From assembly GCF_021922925.1 (NCBI RefSeq), contig NZ_CP040786.1, positions 558,001 through 622,000 of the forward strand: a DNA stretch of 64,000 nt, in the 5' to 3' direction. The notes under the pieces are model-generated. The model ran no database searches. It saw nothing but the letters and a program-made list of their open reading frames with translations, and was not told where the DNA came from. This document shows, one piece after another, positions 40,367 through 49,885 of the stretch. Made by a program: the position numbers and the translations under genes. Source of the stretch: Clavibacter phaseoli. Its GTDB lineage: Bacteria; Actinomycetota; Actinomycetes; Actinomycetales; Microbacteriaceae. Positions within the stretch are counted from its first letter, which is position 1, and each line of letters opens with the position of its first letter.

Positions 40367-41245
40367 TCAGAGGATGCGCGTGTGCGTCGTGAGCGAGCCG
40401 ATGCCCTCGACGGAGACCGTGACGGTGCTGCCGTCCTTGAGGAAGATCTGCGGGTCGCGCGAGTAGCCGGCGCCGCTGGTCGTGCCCGTGGAGATGAGCG
40501 TGCCGGGCTGCAGCGTGGACGACGTGGAGAGGTAGGAGACGAGGCGCGCGACCGTGCGGACCATGCCGCTCGTGCGGCCGTCCTGCACCGTCTCGCCGTC
40601 GAGGACCGTCGTGATGCGGAGGTCCTGCGGATCCGGCACCTCGTCGCGCGTGACGACGACGGGACCCGTGGGGGAGAAGCCGTCGAAGCTCTTGCAGCGG
40701 CTCCACTGCTGCTCCGAGAACTGCAGGTTGCGGGCCGTGATGTCGTTGACGACCGTGTAGCCGAAGACGTGGTCGAGCGCGTCCTCGACGGACACGTCGC
40801 GGGCGGCCTTGCCGATGACGACGCCGAGCTCGACCTCGTAGTCGACCTCCTCGCTGAGCGAGCGCGGCCAGCTCGTGGTGCCCTCGTGGCCCGAGAGCGA
40901 GTTCGGCCAGAGCGCGAAGACGGTGGGCGCGGAGGCGCTCGTGATGTTGAGCTCCTCGGCGTGCGCGGAGTAGTTGAGGCCCACGGCGTAGACGGCCGGC
41001 GGGCGGAGGATCGCGGAGGCGTGCGTGAGGCCGTCGACCGGCGTGGTGCTCGTGCGGGTCGCGACGGCGCGCTCGACGGTGGCGCGGACGCGGGCCATCT
41101 CGTCGTCGCCGCGCTCGATGAGGTCCTGCAGGTCGCGCGGGGAGTCGTCGAGCACCTCGTCGAGGAAGAGCGCCTCGCCCTCGGAGACGATGGCGGCCAG
41201 TCGGGGGGTCACGCCGTCGTCGGCGAGCAGGTGGGCGAACTTCAT
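40367..41245 (-). CDS. Fumarylacetoacetate hydrolase family protein
   Basis: 292 residues, the FAH fold that hydrolyses, decarboxylates or hydrates 2-oxo acids with a Mg ion. The metal site is seen in VDYEVELGVVIGK (E-x-E pattern) with VVNDITARNLQ after it; AVGLNYSAHAEE and the C-terminal GTTSGAGYSRDPQIFLKDG complete the family pattern. The N-terminal 70 residues are the usual small domain. Aromatic-compound catabolism is typical, but no pathway genes flank it. TACGCT 6 nt before the ATG suggests leaderless expression. Confidence 0.92.
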   Translation of the reverse strand: MKFAHLLADDGVTPRLAAIVSEGEALFLDEVLDDSPRDLQDLIERGDDEMARVRATVERAVATRTSTTPVDGLTHASAILRPPAVYAVGLNYSAHAEELNITSASAPTVFALWPNSLSGHEGTTSWPRSLSEEVDYEVELGVVIGKAARDVSVEDALDHVFGYTVVNDITARNLQFSEQQWSRCKSFDGFSPTGPVVVTRDEVPDPQDLRITTVLDGETVQDGRTSGMVRTVARLVSYLSTSSTLQPGTLISTGTTSGAGYSRDPQIFLKDGSTVTVSVEGIGSLTTHTRIL

Positions 41246-41251
41246 GCCACG

Positions 41252-41257
41252 AGCGTA
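41252..41257 (-). promoter_or_regulatory. -10 box of the FAH-family gene (leaderless)
   Basis: TACGCT on the minus strand, 6 nt before the ATG. Confidence 0.5.
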
Positions 41258-41345
41258 TCGGGCGGGCGCGGTCGGCCGCGGTTGCGGTCATAACGTGCAT
41301 GGGAAGGTCCGCCTCACCTGCGCCCGGGGCCGCGAAGGGCGCGGG

Positions 41346-43865
41346 TCAGCCCTCGCGGACGACCTCGTCGGGCGACTTGTCGTGCCGCCAGCCGCGCCAC
41401 GACGCCTGGCGGAGGCGTCCGGTCGAGGTCCACTCGGCGAACTCGACCTCGCCGACGAGTCGGGGCGTGATCCAGTGCGCGTCGCGGGCGTCCGCCGCCG
41501 GCACGTCGGCGAACGGGCTCGTCTTCCGCGCGAGCGGGCGGAACCGGCGGAGGGCGTCGTCGAGGTCGCGCTCGGTGAAGCCCGTGCCGACGCGGCCCGC
41601 GTACTCCAGGCCGTCGGGACCGGGGACGCCGACGAGCAGCGAGCCGATGCCGGATGCCCGGCTGCCGGATCCGGGCCGCCAGCCGCCGACCACGACCTCC
41701 TGCGCGCGGTGGTGCTTGACCTTGATCCAGGCGCTCGACCGCCGCCCCGACTCGTAGGGCGCGTCGACGCGCTTGGCGACGACGCCCTCGAGGCCGAGCT
41801 CCCGGCTGGTGGCGAGCGCCCCGTCGAGGTCGCCGTCGAAGGCGGGCGGGACCTGGATCCGGCCGCGGCCCGGCGACCGCACGGCGTCGAGGAGGGCGGC
41901 GCGACGCTCCCGGTACGGCTCGTCGACGAGCACGCGGTCGCCGATGGCCAGCGCGTCGAAGAGCATGAGGTGCACGGGCGCGGCCTTGCGGGCGCGCGCG
42001 ACGTCCTTCTCGCCCGTCAGGCCGAGGCGCGTCTGCAGGAGGCCGAAGTCGGGGCGGCCGCCGGATCCGAGGACCACGATCTCGCCGTCGAGCACCGCGG
42101 CGTCGACGGCGAGCTGGTCGGGTAGCTCGGCGAGCTCGGGGAAGGCGGGCGTGAGGTCGACGCCGTTGCGGCTCGTGATGGTCGCGCGGCCGTCCGCGAC
42201 GACGGCGATCGCGCGACAGCCGTCCCACTTCATCTCGACGGCCCACTCCTCGTCGGGGTCGAGGCCGGCGCCGGTCGCGGCGGTCGCGAGCATGGGCGCG
42301 GGGGCGGATGCGGCGCCGCCGCGGCGGCGGGCGCCGACGCGCGTGCGGCCGCCCGCCTTCTCGAGCGACGCCGGGCGCGCCGGCTTCGCGTGCGCTGTCG
42401 CGGGCGCGTCCGCGGGCTCCATCAGGTGGATCAGCCAGTTCGCGTCGGCCTTCCCGTGCCCGCCCGTGTGGATGAGCGCGTACCGTCGCGGCCCGTCGAT
42501 GCCGGTGCCCTCGCCCCGCCCGTGCAGCGTCGCGATGACCTCCTTCCCGTCGCGCCACTTCTCCAGCTCGAAGGTGCCCGCGTCCCAGATGGCGACCTCG
42601 CCGCCGCCGTACTCGCCCACCGGGATCGTGCCCTCGAAGGACCCGTACTCGAGCGGGTGGTCCTCCGTCTGCACCGCGAGGTGGTTCGTGCCGTGCTCGG
42701 TGGGCACGCCCTTGGGGAGGGCCCAGCTGACGAGCACGCCGTCGTGCTCCAGCCGGAAGTCCCAGTGCAGCGCGCGGGCGTGGTGCTCCTGGATCACGAA
42801 GGAGCGGCCATCGGACGGCGCGGGCGACTCCGCCGGCACGGGCTCGCTCGTCTTCGCGGCGTCGCGCTTGGAGCGGTAGGTCGCGAGCCGGTCGTCGGCG
42901 GCGTCCGCGTCGTCGGACGGCTCCTTCCGCGCGAAGCCCGCGAGCCGCTCACGGGTCGGCTGGAGGCTCTCGCGGTGGCCCTGCTCGACGGGGGCGAGCG
43001 GATCCTCGCGCCTCCGCATCCGCGCGATGACCTCGTCCAGCTCCAGGTGCCGGAGGGTCGGCGACGCGAGCTCGCGCCACGTCCGCGGCACCGCGACCGT
43101 CGGCCGGGAGCGCCCGCGCAGCGAGTACGGCGCGACCGTGGTCTTGTTGGGGTTGTTCTGGCTCCAGTCGACGAGCACCTTTCCCTGCCGCAGCGCCTTC
43201 CGCATGTCGCTCACGACGAGGTCCGGGTGGTCGGCCTCGAGCGCGCGGGCGAGCTCGTGGGCGACCTCGGAGATCGCGTCCGCATCGTGGCTGCCGTCGA
43301 GGGCGGCGTAGAGGTGGATGCCCTTGGATCCGCTCGTCACCGGGTACGGCCCGAGGCCCATGTCGCGGAGGATCGCCCGGGCCGCCTTCGCGACCTCGAC
43401 GCACTCGGGGAGGCCGGCGCCCGGGCCGGGATCGAGGTCCAGCACGAGCCGGTCGGGGCGGCGCACGTCGCCCGTGCGGCCGAAGCGCCACTGCGGCACG
43501 TGCAGCTCGAGCGCCGCGATCTGCCCGAGCCACGTGAGCGTCGCCACGTCGCCGACGAGGGGGTAGTCGTTCGCGTGGTCCCTGTGCTGGATCGCCCGCC
43601 GCTGCACCCACTCGGGCGTGTGCGCGTCGAGGTCCTTCTGGAAGAACATCTTCCCCGGCTGCTCGTCGGTGCCGACGCCGTCGACCCAGCGCTTGCGGGT
43701 GACGGGCCGGTCGCGGAGGTGGGGCAGCATGTGCGGCGCGATGGCGGCGTAGTAGGCGATGACGTCGCCCTTGGTCGTCCCGGTCGTCGGGTACAGCACC
43801 TTGTCGAGGTTCGTGAGCGCGATCCGGTGCCCGTCGACCTCGACCTGCTGCTTCGCCCCCGCCAT
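41346..43865 (-). CDS. ligD: Multifunctional ATP-dependent DNA ligase LigD
   Basis: End-processing and sealing enzyme of bacterial non-homologous end joining. 839 residues in the order polymerase, phosphoesterase, ligase, as in Mycobacterium. Polymerase about 10-290 with the catalytic pair Asp143/Asp145 in VLDLDPGP; 3'-phosphoesterase about 354-480 with VIQEHHARALHWDFRLEHDG; ligase about 524-835 with nucleophile Lys546 in EMKWDG and EGVVAKRVDAPYESGRRS. Ku is divergent 36 bp away, so the two probably share a control region. The ATG at 43865 begins MAGAKQQVEVDG. Confidence 0.96.
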   Translation of the reverse strand: MAGAKQQVEVDGHRIALTNLDKVLYPTTGTTKGDVIAYYAAIAPHMLPHLRDRPVTRKRWVDGVGTDEQPGKMFFQKDLDAHTPEWVQRRAIQHRDHANDYPLVGDVATLTWLGQIAALELHVPQWRFGRTGDVRRPDRLVLDLDPGPGAGLPECVEVAKAARAILRDMGLGPYPVTSGSKGIHLYAALDGSHDADAISEVAHELARALEADHPDLVVSDMRKALRQGKVLVDWSQNNPNKTTVAPYSLRGRSRPTVAVPRTWRELASPTLRHLELDEVIARMRRREDPLAPVEQGHRESLQPTRERLAGFARKEPSDDADAADDRLATYRSKRDAAKTSEPVPAESPAPSDGRSFVIQEHHARALHWDFRLEHDGVLVSWALPKGVPTEHGTNHLAVQTEDHPLEYGSFEGTIPVGEYGGGEVAIWDAGTFELEKWRDGKEVIATLHGRGEGTGIDGPRRYALIHTGGHGKADANWLIHLMEPADAPATAHAKPARPASLEKAGGRTRVGARRRGGAASAPAPMLATAATGAGLDPDEEWAVEMKWDGCRAIAVVADGRATITSRNGVDLTPAFPELAELPDQLAVDAAVLDGEIVVLGSGGRPDFGLLQTRLGLTGEKDVARARKAAPVHLMLFDALAIGDRVLVDEPYRERRAALLDAVRSPGRGRIQVPPAFDGDLDGALATSRELGLEGVVAKRVDAPYESGRRSSAWIKVKHHRAQEVVVGGWRPGSGSRASGIGSLLVGVPGPDGLEYAGRVGTGFTERDLDDALRRFRPLARKTSPFADVPAADARDAHWITPRLVGEVEFAEWTSTGRLRQASWRGWRHDKSPDEVVREG

Positions 43866-43901
43866 CGCTCCAGCATGGCCCCGCCGGTGTTCACTTGGTC
43901 C

Positions 43902-44951
43902 ATGAGAGCCATCTGGAAGGGCGCCGTCACCTTCGGCCTCGTCAACGTGCCCGTGAAGGTCTACAGCGCGACGCAGGACCACGACGTGCCGCTGCACCAG
44001 GTCCACGACGCCGACGGCGGGCGGATCCGCTACCAGCGCCGCTGCGAGGTGTGCGGCAAGGTCGTCGACTACGCCCACATAGACAAGGCGTTCGACGACG
44101 GCGACCGCACCGTGGTGATCACCGAGGAGGACCTCTCGAGCCTCCCCGAGGAGAAGAGCCGCGAGATCGACGTCGTCGAGTTCGTGCCGAGCGACCAGGT
44201 CGACCCCGTGATGCTCGACCGCAGCTACTTCCTCGAGCCCGACTCCTCGAGCCCCAAGTCGTACGCGCTGCTGCGCCGGACGCTCCAGGAGACGGACCGC
44301 ACCGCGATCGTCCACGTGACCCTCCGCCAGCGCACCCGGCTCGCGGCGCTCCGCGTGCGCGGCGACGTGCTCATGCTGCAGACGCTGCTCTGGGACGACG
44401 AGGTGCGCGAGGCCGACTTCCCGTCGCTCGACGCCGCGCCCAAGGTGTCACCGCGGGAGCTGAAGATGTCGGCGCAGCTCGTCGAGGGGTTCGCGGAGGA
44501 CTTCGACCCGTCGAAGTTCGGCGACGAGTACCAGGAGCAGCTCAAGACCCTCATCGACGCGAAGCTCGCGCAGGGCGACTCGCTCGACACCGACGCGACC
44601 TTCGGCGAGGGCGACGACGACGAGGAGGACGCGGGCGGCGAGGTGCTCGACCTCATGGACGCGCTGAAGCGGAGCATCGAGCGGAGCCGGGGCGGGGCAT
44701 CCGGGGCGACGGGGAAGGCGGCGCCGGCGAAGAGGACGGCCGCCAAGGAGAAGGCGAGCGGGGCCGAGGGGAGCACCGCGACGAAGGGCGCCGCGAAGAA
44801 GTCGACGGCGAAGTCCTCGAGCGCGGAGTCGACGACCGAGAAGAAGGCGAGCGCGAAGAAGTCGACGACGAAGAAGGCGAGCGCGAAGAAGGCCACCACG
44901 AAGAAGGGCGGCGCCGCGAAGGATCCGGCAGCCGAGAGGAAGAGCGCCTAG
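43902..44951 (+). CDS. ku: Ku DNA end-binding protein
   Basis: Homodimeric ring that loads on double-strand ends and recruits LigD. 349 residues: Ku core about 1-255 (MRAIWKGAVTFGLVNVPVKV, RRCEVCGKVVDYAHI, LLRRTLQETDRTAIVHVTLR), then a tail of about 85 residues rich in Lys, Ala, Ser and Thr with repeats such as KKASAKKSTTKK, a histone-like extension seen in some actinobacterial Ku proteins that may bind DNA beside the end. Divergent from ligD across 36 bp. It ends 3 bp before the alkA stop. Confidence 0.96.
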   Translation: MRAIWKGAVTFGLVNVPVKVYSATQDHDVPLHQVHDADGGRIRYQRRCEVCGKVVDYAHIDKAFDDGDRTVVITEEDLSSLPEEKSREIDVVEFVPSDQVDPVMLDRSYFLEPDSSSPKSYALLRRTLQETDRTAIVHVTLRQRTRLAALRVRGDVLMLQTLLWDDEVREADFPSLDAAPKVSPRELKMSAQLVEGFAEDFDPSKFGDEYQEQLKTLIDAKLAQGDSLDTDATFGEGDDDEEDAGGEVLDLMDALKRSIERSRGGASGATGKAAPAKRTAAKEKASGAEGSTATKGAAKKSTAKSSSAESTTEKKASAKKSTTKKASAKKATTKKGGAAKDPAAERKSA

Positions 44952-44954
44952 GCG

Positions 44955-45905
44955 TCAGCCCGCGGCCGGCATCCCGTCGGTCATGACGCGCCAGAGGTGC
45001 AGCGTCGCGTAGGAGCGCCACGGCGACCACGCGGCGGCGCGCGCGTCGAGCGCGCGGGCCTCGTCGGGGAGCCCGAGCGCGGCCGCGCCGCGGCGGACGA
45101 TGAGGTCGCCGGAGAGCAGGATGTCCGGCTCGCCGAGCGCGCGCATCGCGACGTAGTCGGCGGTCCAGGGGCCGACGCCGTGGAACGCGACGAGCGCGGC
45201 CCGGAGCTCCGCGCGCGGCATGCCGTGCGCGATCACGAGCTCGCCGGCCTCGAGCGCCTCGGCGAGGCGGATCAGCGTGGCCGTGCGCCGGGCGGGCCCG
45301 CGCAGCAGCTCGGCGCCGTCGCGCGCGATCCGGGCGGCCGAGGGCATGAGCCGCGTGACGGATCCGTGCGCGACGGACGCGGGCAGGTCCTCGCCGAGGT
45401 CGGCGGTCATGCGGCCGTGGGTGGCGCGGGCGCTGGCGACGGAGATCTGCTGGCCGACGATGGTGCGGAAGAGGGTCGAGCGCGGATCCAGCGTGCCGGG
45501 GATCCGCAGGCCGGGGGTCGCGCGCACGGCGGCCGCGAGCGCGGGGTCGCGGGCGAGGTCGGCGTCGATGCGGTCGGCGTCGACATCGAGGCCGAGGAGG
45601 CGGCGCGTGCCGGCGAGGAGCTCGGCGGCGTCGGCGGCGTGCTCGACGCGCGTGGTGACCTCGACGCGGGTGGACGCGTCCGGCGCGTGGTCCTGCACGT
45701 CCGCGTCCGCGTCGAGCAGCCGCACGGTCACCGTCCCCGCGCCGTGCGCGAGCCGCGCCGACTGCGTGAACGTCGTGGCGTCGCCCTCCTCCGCGCCCGT
45801 GACGGCGTGCCAGGAGAGGAAGCGGATCACGCCGCCGCCGTCGAAGGGCGCGGGGACCTCGAGCACCGTGCGGTCGACGTGCGCGGCGGCGCCGGGGGAG
45901 TCCAT
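44955..45905 (-). CDS. alkA: DNA-3-methyladenine glycosylase II (AlkA-like)
   Basis: Removes alkylated bases in base-excision repair. 316 residues, helix-hairpin-helix glycosylase: RTIVGQQISVASARATHGRM, the hairpin LVAFHGVGPWTADYVAMR, and the catalytic Asp in LLSGDLIVRRG. The N-terminal 110 residues match the AlkA beta-rich domain. There is no Ada fusion. ATG at 45905, with CAGGCT 6 nt upstream. It sits tail to tail with ku, so this corner (ligD, ku, alkA) is a DNA-repair group. Confidence 0.9.
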   Translation of the reverse strand: MDSPGAAAHVDRTVLEVPAPFDGGGVIRFLSWHAVTGAEEGDATTFTQSARLAHGAGTVTVRLLDADADVQDHAPDASTRVEVTTRVEHAADAAELLAGTRRLLGLDVDADRIDADLARDPALAAAVRATPGLRIPGTLDPRSTLFRTIVGQQISVASARATHGRMTADLGEDLPASVAHGSVTRLMPSAARIARDGAELLRGPARRTATLIRLAEALEAGELVIAHGMPRAELRAALVAFHGVGPWTADYVAMRALGEPDILLSGDLIVRRGAAALGLPDEARALDARAAAWSPWRSYATLHLWRVMTDGMPAAG

Positions 45906-45950
45906 GCGACCAGCCTGCCCGACGCCCCCGACCGCGGCGGTCGCGCGACC

Positions 45951-45956
45951 TACAGT
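45951..45956 (+). promoter_or_regulatory. -10 box of the FAD-oxidase gene (leaderless)
   Basis: TACAGT, 7 nt before the ATG at 45964. Confidence 0.45.
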
Positions 45957-45963
45957 GGATCGC

Positions 45964-47391
<1,428 letters not shown>

Positions 47392-47495
47392 CCGGCCGGC
47401 GTCGCGCCCACCGTGTCCGCGTGCGACGGCGCCCCTGACGGCCGCCGACCCCGCCAGTAGGCTGGCGAGGCCGATCCGCCGAAGAGAGGGCCGTC

Positions 47496-48701
47496 GTGAC
47501 CGACCCGTCCATCCCCGTGACCGTCCACCGTCCCTCGCCGGCCTCGCCGCCCCCGTCCATGGAGCTCCCGACGCCGCACGCGTCGTCGCGCATCACGACG
47601 TCGGCCGTGCTCGGCGTCGTCGGCGTCGCCGTCCTGCTGCTCGTCGGCCTGGTCGTCGCGGCGTACCTCGTGCTCAGCCTCGGGATCCAGGCCGTCGCGA
47701 TCTGCGCGCTCCTCGCCCTCATCCCGCTCGCCGGCGTGCTCCTCGCCATCCGCTGGGTGGACCGGTGGGAGCCCGAGCCGCGCCTGGCCCTGCTGTTCGC
47801 GCTGCTGTGGGGCGCCGCCGCGTCGGTCGCCATCGCGCTGCTGTTCGACCTCGTCGCGCAGTACGCGCGCCTCGCGATCGGGGTGCCCACGCGGTACACG
47901 GAGTTCCTGCAGCTCGCGGTCCAGGCACCCGTGGTCGAGGAGTCCGCGAAGGCGATCGGGCTGCTCCTCGTCTTCTGGGTCGCGCGCCGCCACTTCGACG
48001 GGCCGGTCGACGGCGTCGTCTACGGCGCCACCATCGCGGCGGGCTTCGCGTTCACGGAGAACATCGTCTACTTCGGCGGACCGCTCGTCTCGGGCACGAC
48101 GGGCACGCTCGTCGGCACGTTCGTGCTGCGCGGCCTCTTCTCGCCGTTCGCGCACGTGACCTTCACCATGATCACCGGCATCGCGATCGGCTACGGCGCG
48201 CGCCGCGGGCCGGGGGCCGCCCTCGGGTTCGGCGCGATCGGCCTCGTCGGCGCCATCGTGCTGCACGCCCTCTGGAACACGGGCGTCACCATCACGGGCG
48301 ACTTCCTCTCCTTCTACGTGCTGCTCCAGGTGCCGATCTTCGCGTTCCTCGTGACGGTCGTGATCCTCCTGCGCCGCTACGAGATCCACCTCACGCGCCG
48401 CCGGCTCCGCGAGTACGCCGCCGTCGGCTGGTTCACGCCCGCCGAGGTCGAGATGCTGAGCACGTGGCAGGGGCGTCGCCGGGCCCGGCTGTGGGCGCGC
48501 ACGCGCGGCGGCGAGGTCGGACGGGCGATGGGGCTGTTCACGCGCGACGCCACGCGGCTCGCGTTCGCGCGCCAGCGGATGCTGTCGGAGCGGCCCGCCG
48601 CGTCCGGCCGCTCGGAGGCCGGCCACCTCGACGACGAGCGGCGCCTGCTGCGCGCCGTGACCGAGCACCGCGCGGCGCTCCTGCGCGGCGGGCGACGCTA
48701 G
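47496..48701 (+). CDS. PrsW-family intramembrane metalloprotease
   Basis: 401 residues. About eight membrane helices between 35 and 300; catalytic-type motifs EESAK (Glu148, Glu149, Lys152), AFTENIVYF and VLHALWN. In Bacillus PrsW cleaves the RsiW anti-sigma factor, but no sigma/anti-sigma pair is adjacent here. A soluble C-terminal tail of about 95 residues (REYAAVGWFTPAEVEMLSTW) is typical of the actinobacterial branch. GTG start behind AAGAGAGGG, with TAGGCT about 35 nt upstream. Confidence 0.9.
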   Translation: MTDPSIPVTVHRPSPASPPPSMELPTPHASSRITTSAVLGVVGVAVLLLVGLVVAAYLVLSLGIQAVAICALLALIPLAGVLLAIRWVDRWEPEPRLALLFALLWGAAASVAIALLFDLVAQYARLAIGVPTRYTEFLQLAVQAPVVEESAKAIGLLLVFWVARRHFDGPVDGVVYGATIAAGFAFTENIVYFGGPLVSGTTGTLVGTFVLRGLFSPFAHVTFTMITGIAIGYGARRGPGAALGFGAIGLVGAIVLHALWNTGVTITGDFLSFYVLLQVPIFAFLVTVVILLRRYEIHLTRRRLREYAAVGWFTPAEVEMLSTWQGRRRARLWARTRGGEVGRAMGLFTRDATRLAFARQRMLSERPAASGRSEAGHLDDERRLLRAVTEHRAALLRGGRR

Positions 48702-48789
48702 CCGCCCAGCGTCGCGGGCGCCCCCGGCGCCCCGTCCGGTGTCGCCGGTCGCGAGTAGCGTCGGAGGCACCACACGAGGAGGCACGACC

Positions 48790-49068
48790 ATGAGCGATGC
48801 GAACCAGGACACCACCGGCGGCGACGAGAAGGAGATGCTCGGCTCCTCCACCCCCACGCCGCCGCAGAGCGCCGAGAAGGACCCGAGCACGTGGGTCACG
48901 GGCGACGAGCCGATGACGGGCGCGCAGCGCAGCTACCTCGACTCGCTCGCCACGCAGGCAGGCGAGGAGATCCCCGCCGACCTCAACAAGGCGGAGGCGA
49001 GCGAGCAGATCGAGCGCCTGCAGGAGAAGAAGGAGACCGCGTCGCCGCAGTCGGACGACGCGAGCTGA
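48790..49068 (+). CDS. DUF3072 protein
   Basis: 92 residues. The C-terminal half (PMTGAQRSYLDSLATQAGEE through EQIERLQEKK) is the DUF3072 domain; the N-terminal half is acidic and disordered. Function unknown; often seen in stress-tolerant actinobacteria. GAGGAGG lies 8 nt before the ATG, TAGCGT about 31 nt upstream. Ended by a 15-bp hairpin. Confidence 0.85.
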   Translation: MSDANQDTTGGDEKEMLGSSTPTPPQSAEKDPSTWVTGDEPMTGAQRSYLDSLATQAGEEIPADLNKAEASEQIERLQEKKETASPQSDDAS

Positions 49069-49082
49069 TCGGAGCATGAACG

Positions 49083-49117
49083 CGACGGACGGGCGCCGGA
49101 TCGGCGCCCGTCCGTCG
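49083..49117. terminator. Terminator after the DUF3072 gene
   Basis: 15-bp perfect stem (CGACGGACGGGCGCC with its complement) and a 5-nt loop GGATC, 15 bp past the stop. Confidence 0.8.
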
Positions 49118-49169
49118 TCGCGTGACGCGGGGGCGCACGCAGGGGGAGGCATCGCATGAGGGAGGACGC

Positions 49170-49781
49170 ATGACCACGCTCGTCGGGTACGTCCGCGTCG
49201 CGCGCTCCGAGGAGCCGTACCAGGACCAGGTCGACGCGCTCGACGCGGCCGGCTGCGAGCGGATCTTCGTCGACGTCGCCGGCGGCCCCAAGGCCCCGCG
49301 ACCCGGCCTGCAGGACGCGCTCGACTACCTGCGCGAGAACGACGAGCTGCTCGTCGTGAGCCTCGACCGGCTGGGGCCCGGCGTCGCCGACGTGGTGCGG
49401 ATCCTCAACGGGCTCGAGGCGCGCGGCATCGCCTTCCGGGCCATCCGCGACGGACTGGAGGCCGGCACCGAGGCCGGCCGCGGGCTGTTCGCGGCCACGC
49501 TCGCCCTCGCCACGGTCGAGGCCACGACGCAGGCGGAGAAGCGCCGCCGTCGCCGCGCCGAGGAGACCGCCGCCCCGGAGACCGCGGAGGCGCCCGCCGC
49601 GTCCGCGCCGCCGTCGCTGCCCAAGGGCATCACGCGGCGGAAGCTCATGATCGCCGTCGAGGAGCGCTCGAAGGGCCGCGACACCGCGGAGATCGCGCGC
49701 GTGCTCGACGTGAGCGAGCGCGTCGTCTCGCGCGCGCTGGCCTGGGCCGAGTCGGGCCGCCAGGGCGGCATGCTGCGCTGA
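49170..49781 (+). CDS. Resolvase-fold protein lacking catalytic residues
   Basis: 203 residues, clearly homologous to the N-terminal domain of serine recombinases (GYVRVARSEEP, then LLVVSLDRLGPGVADVVRILN and RGIAFRAIRDGLE) with a C-terminal helix-turn-helix (KGRDTAEIARVLDVSERVVSRAL). The position of the nucleophile serine (GYARVS in resolvases) is Ala11, and the second arginine of the LDRLGR motif is Pro70. It should therefore not cut DNA. No inverted repeats, transposase or res-like site are nearby. It may be a DNA-binding regulator or architectural protein. Confidence 0.8.
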   Translation: MTTLVGYVRVARSEEPYQDQVDALDAAGCERIFVDVAGGPKAPRPGLQDALDYLRENDELLVVSLDRLGPGVADVVRILNGLEARGIAFRAIRDGLEAGTEAGRGLFAATLALATVEATTQAEKRRRRRAEETAAPETAEAPAASAPPSLPKGITRRKLMIAVEERSKGRDTAEIARVLDVSERVVSRALAWAESGRQGGMLR

Positions 49782-49873
49782 TCGCGGTGACGCGGCGTAC
49801 CGCGCGCCCCCGGATCGTCCGGCAGGGGGAGCGGCCGGCACCCGCGACGGAGGCGGCCGCCGGGCGCATTTCC

Positions 49874-49879
49874 TAGCCT
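49874..49879 (+). promoter_or_regulatory. -10 box of the PBP4-type gene (leaderless)
   Basis: TAGCCT, 6 nt before the ATG at 49886. Confidence 0.55.
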
Positions 49880-49885
49880 GAGGAC

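Noticed and set aside
49170..49781. Resolvase-like gene as a sign of a transposon or integron
   Set aside because: No inverted repeats, res site, transposase or target duplication was seen, base composition matches the surroundings, and active-site residues are missing.
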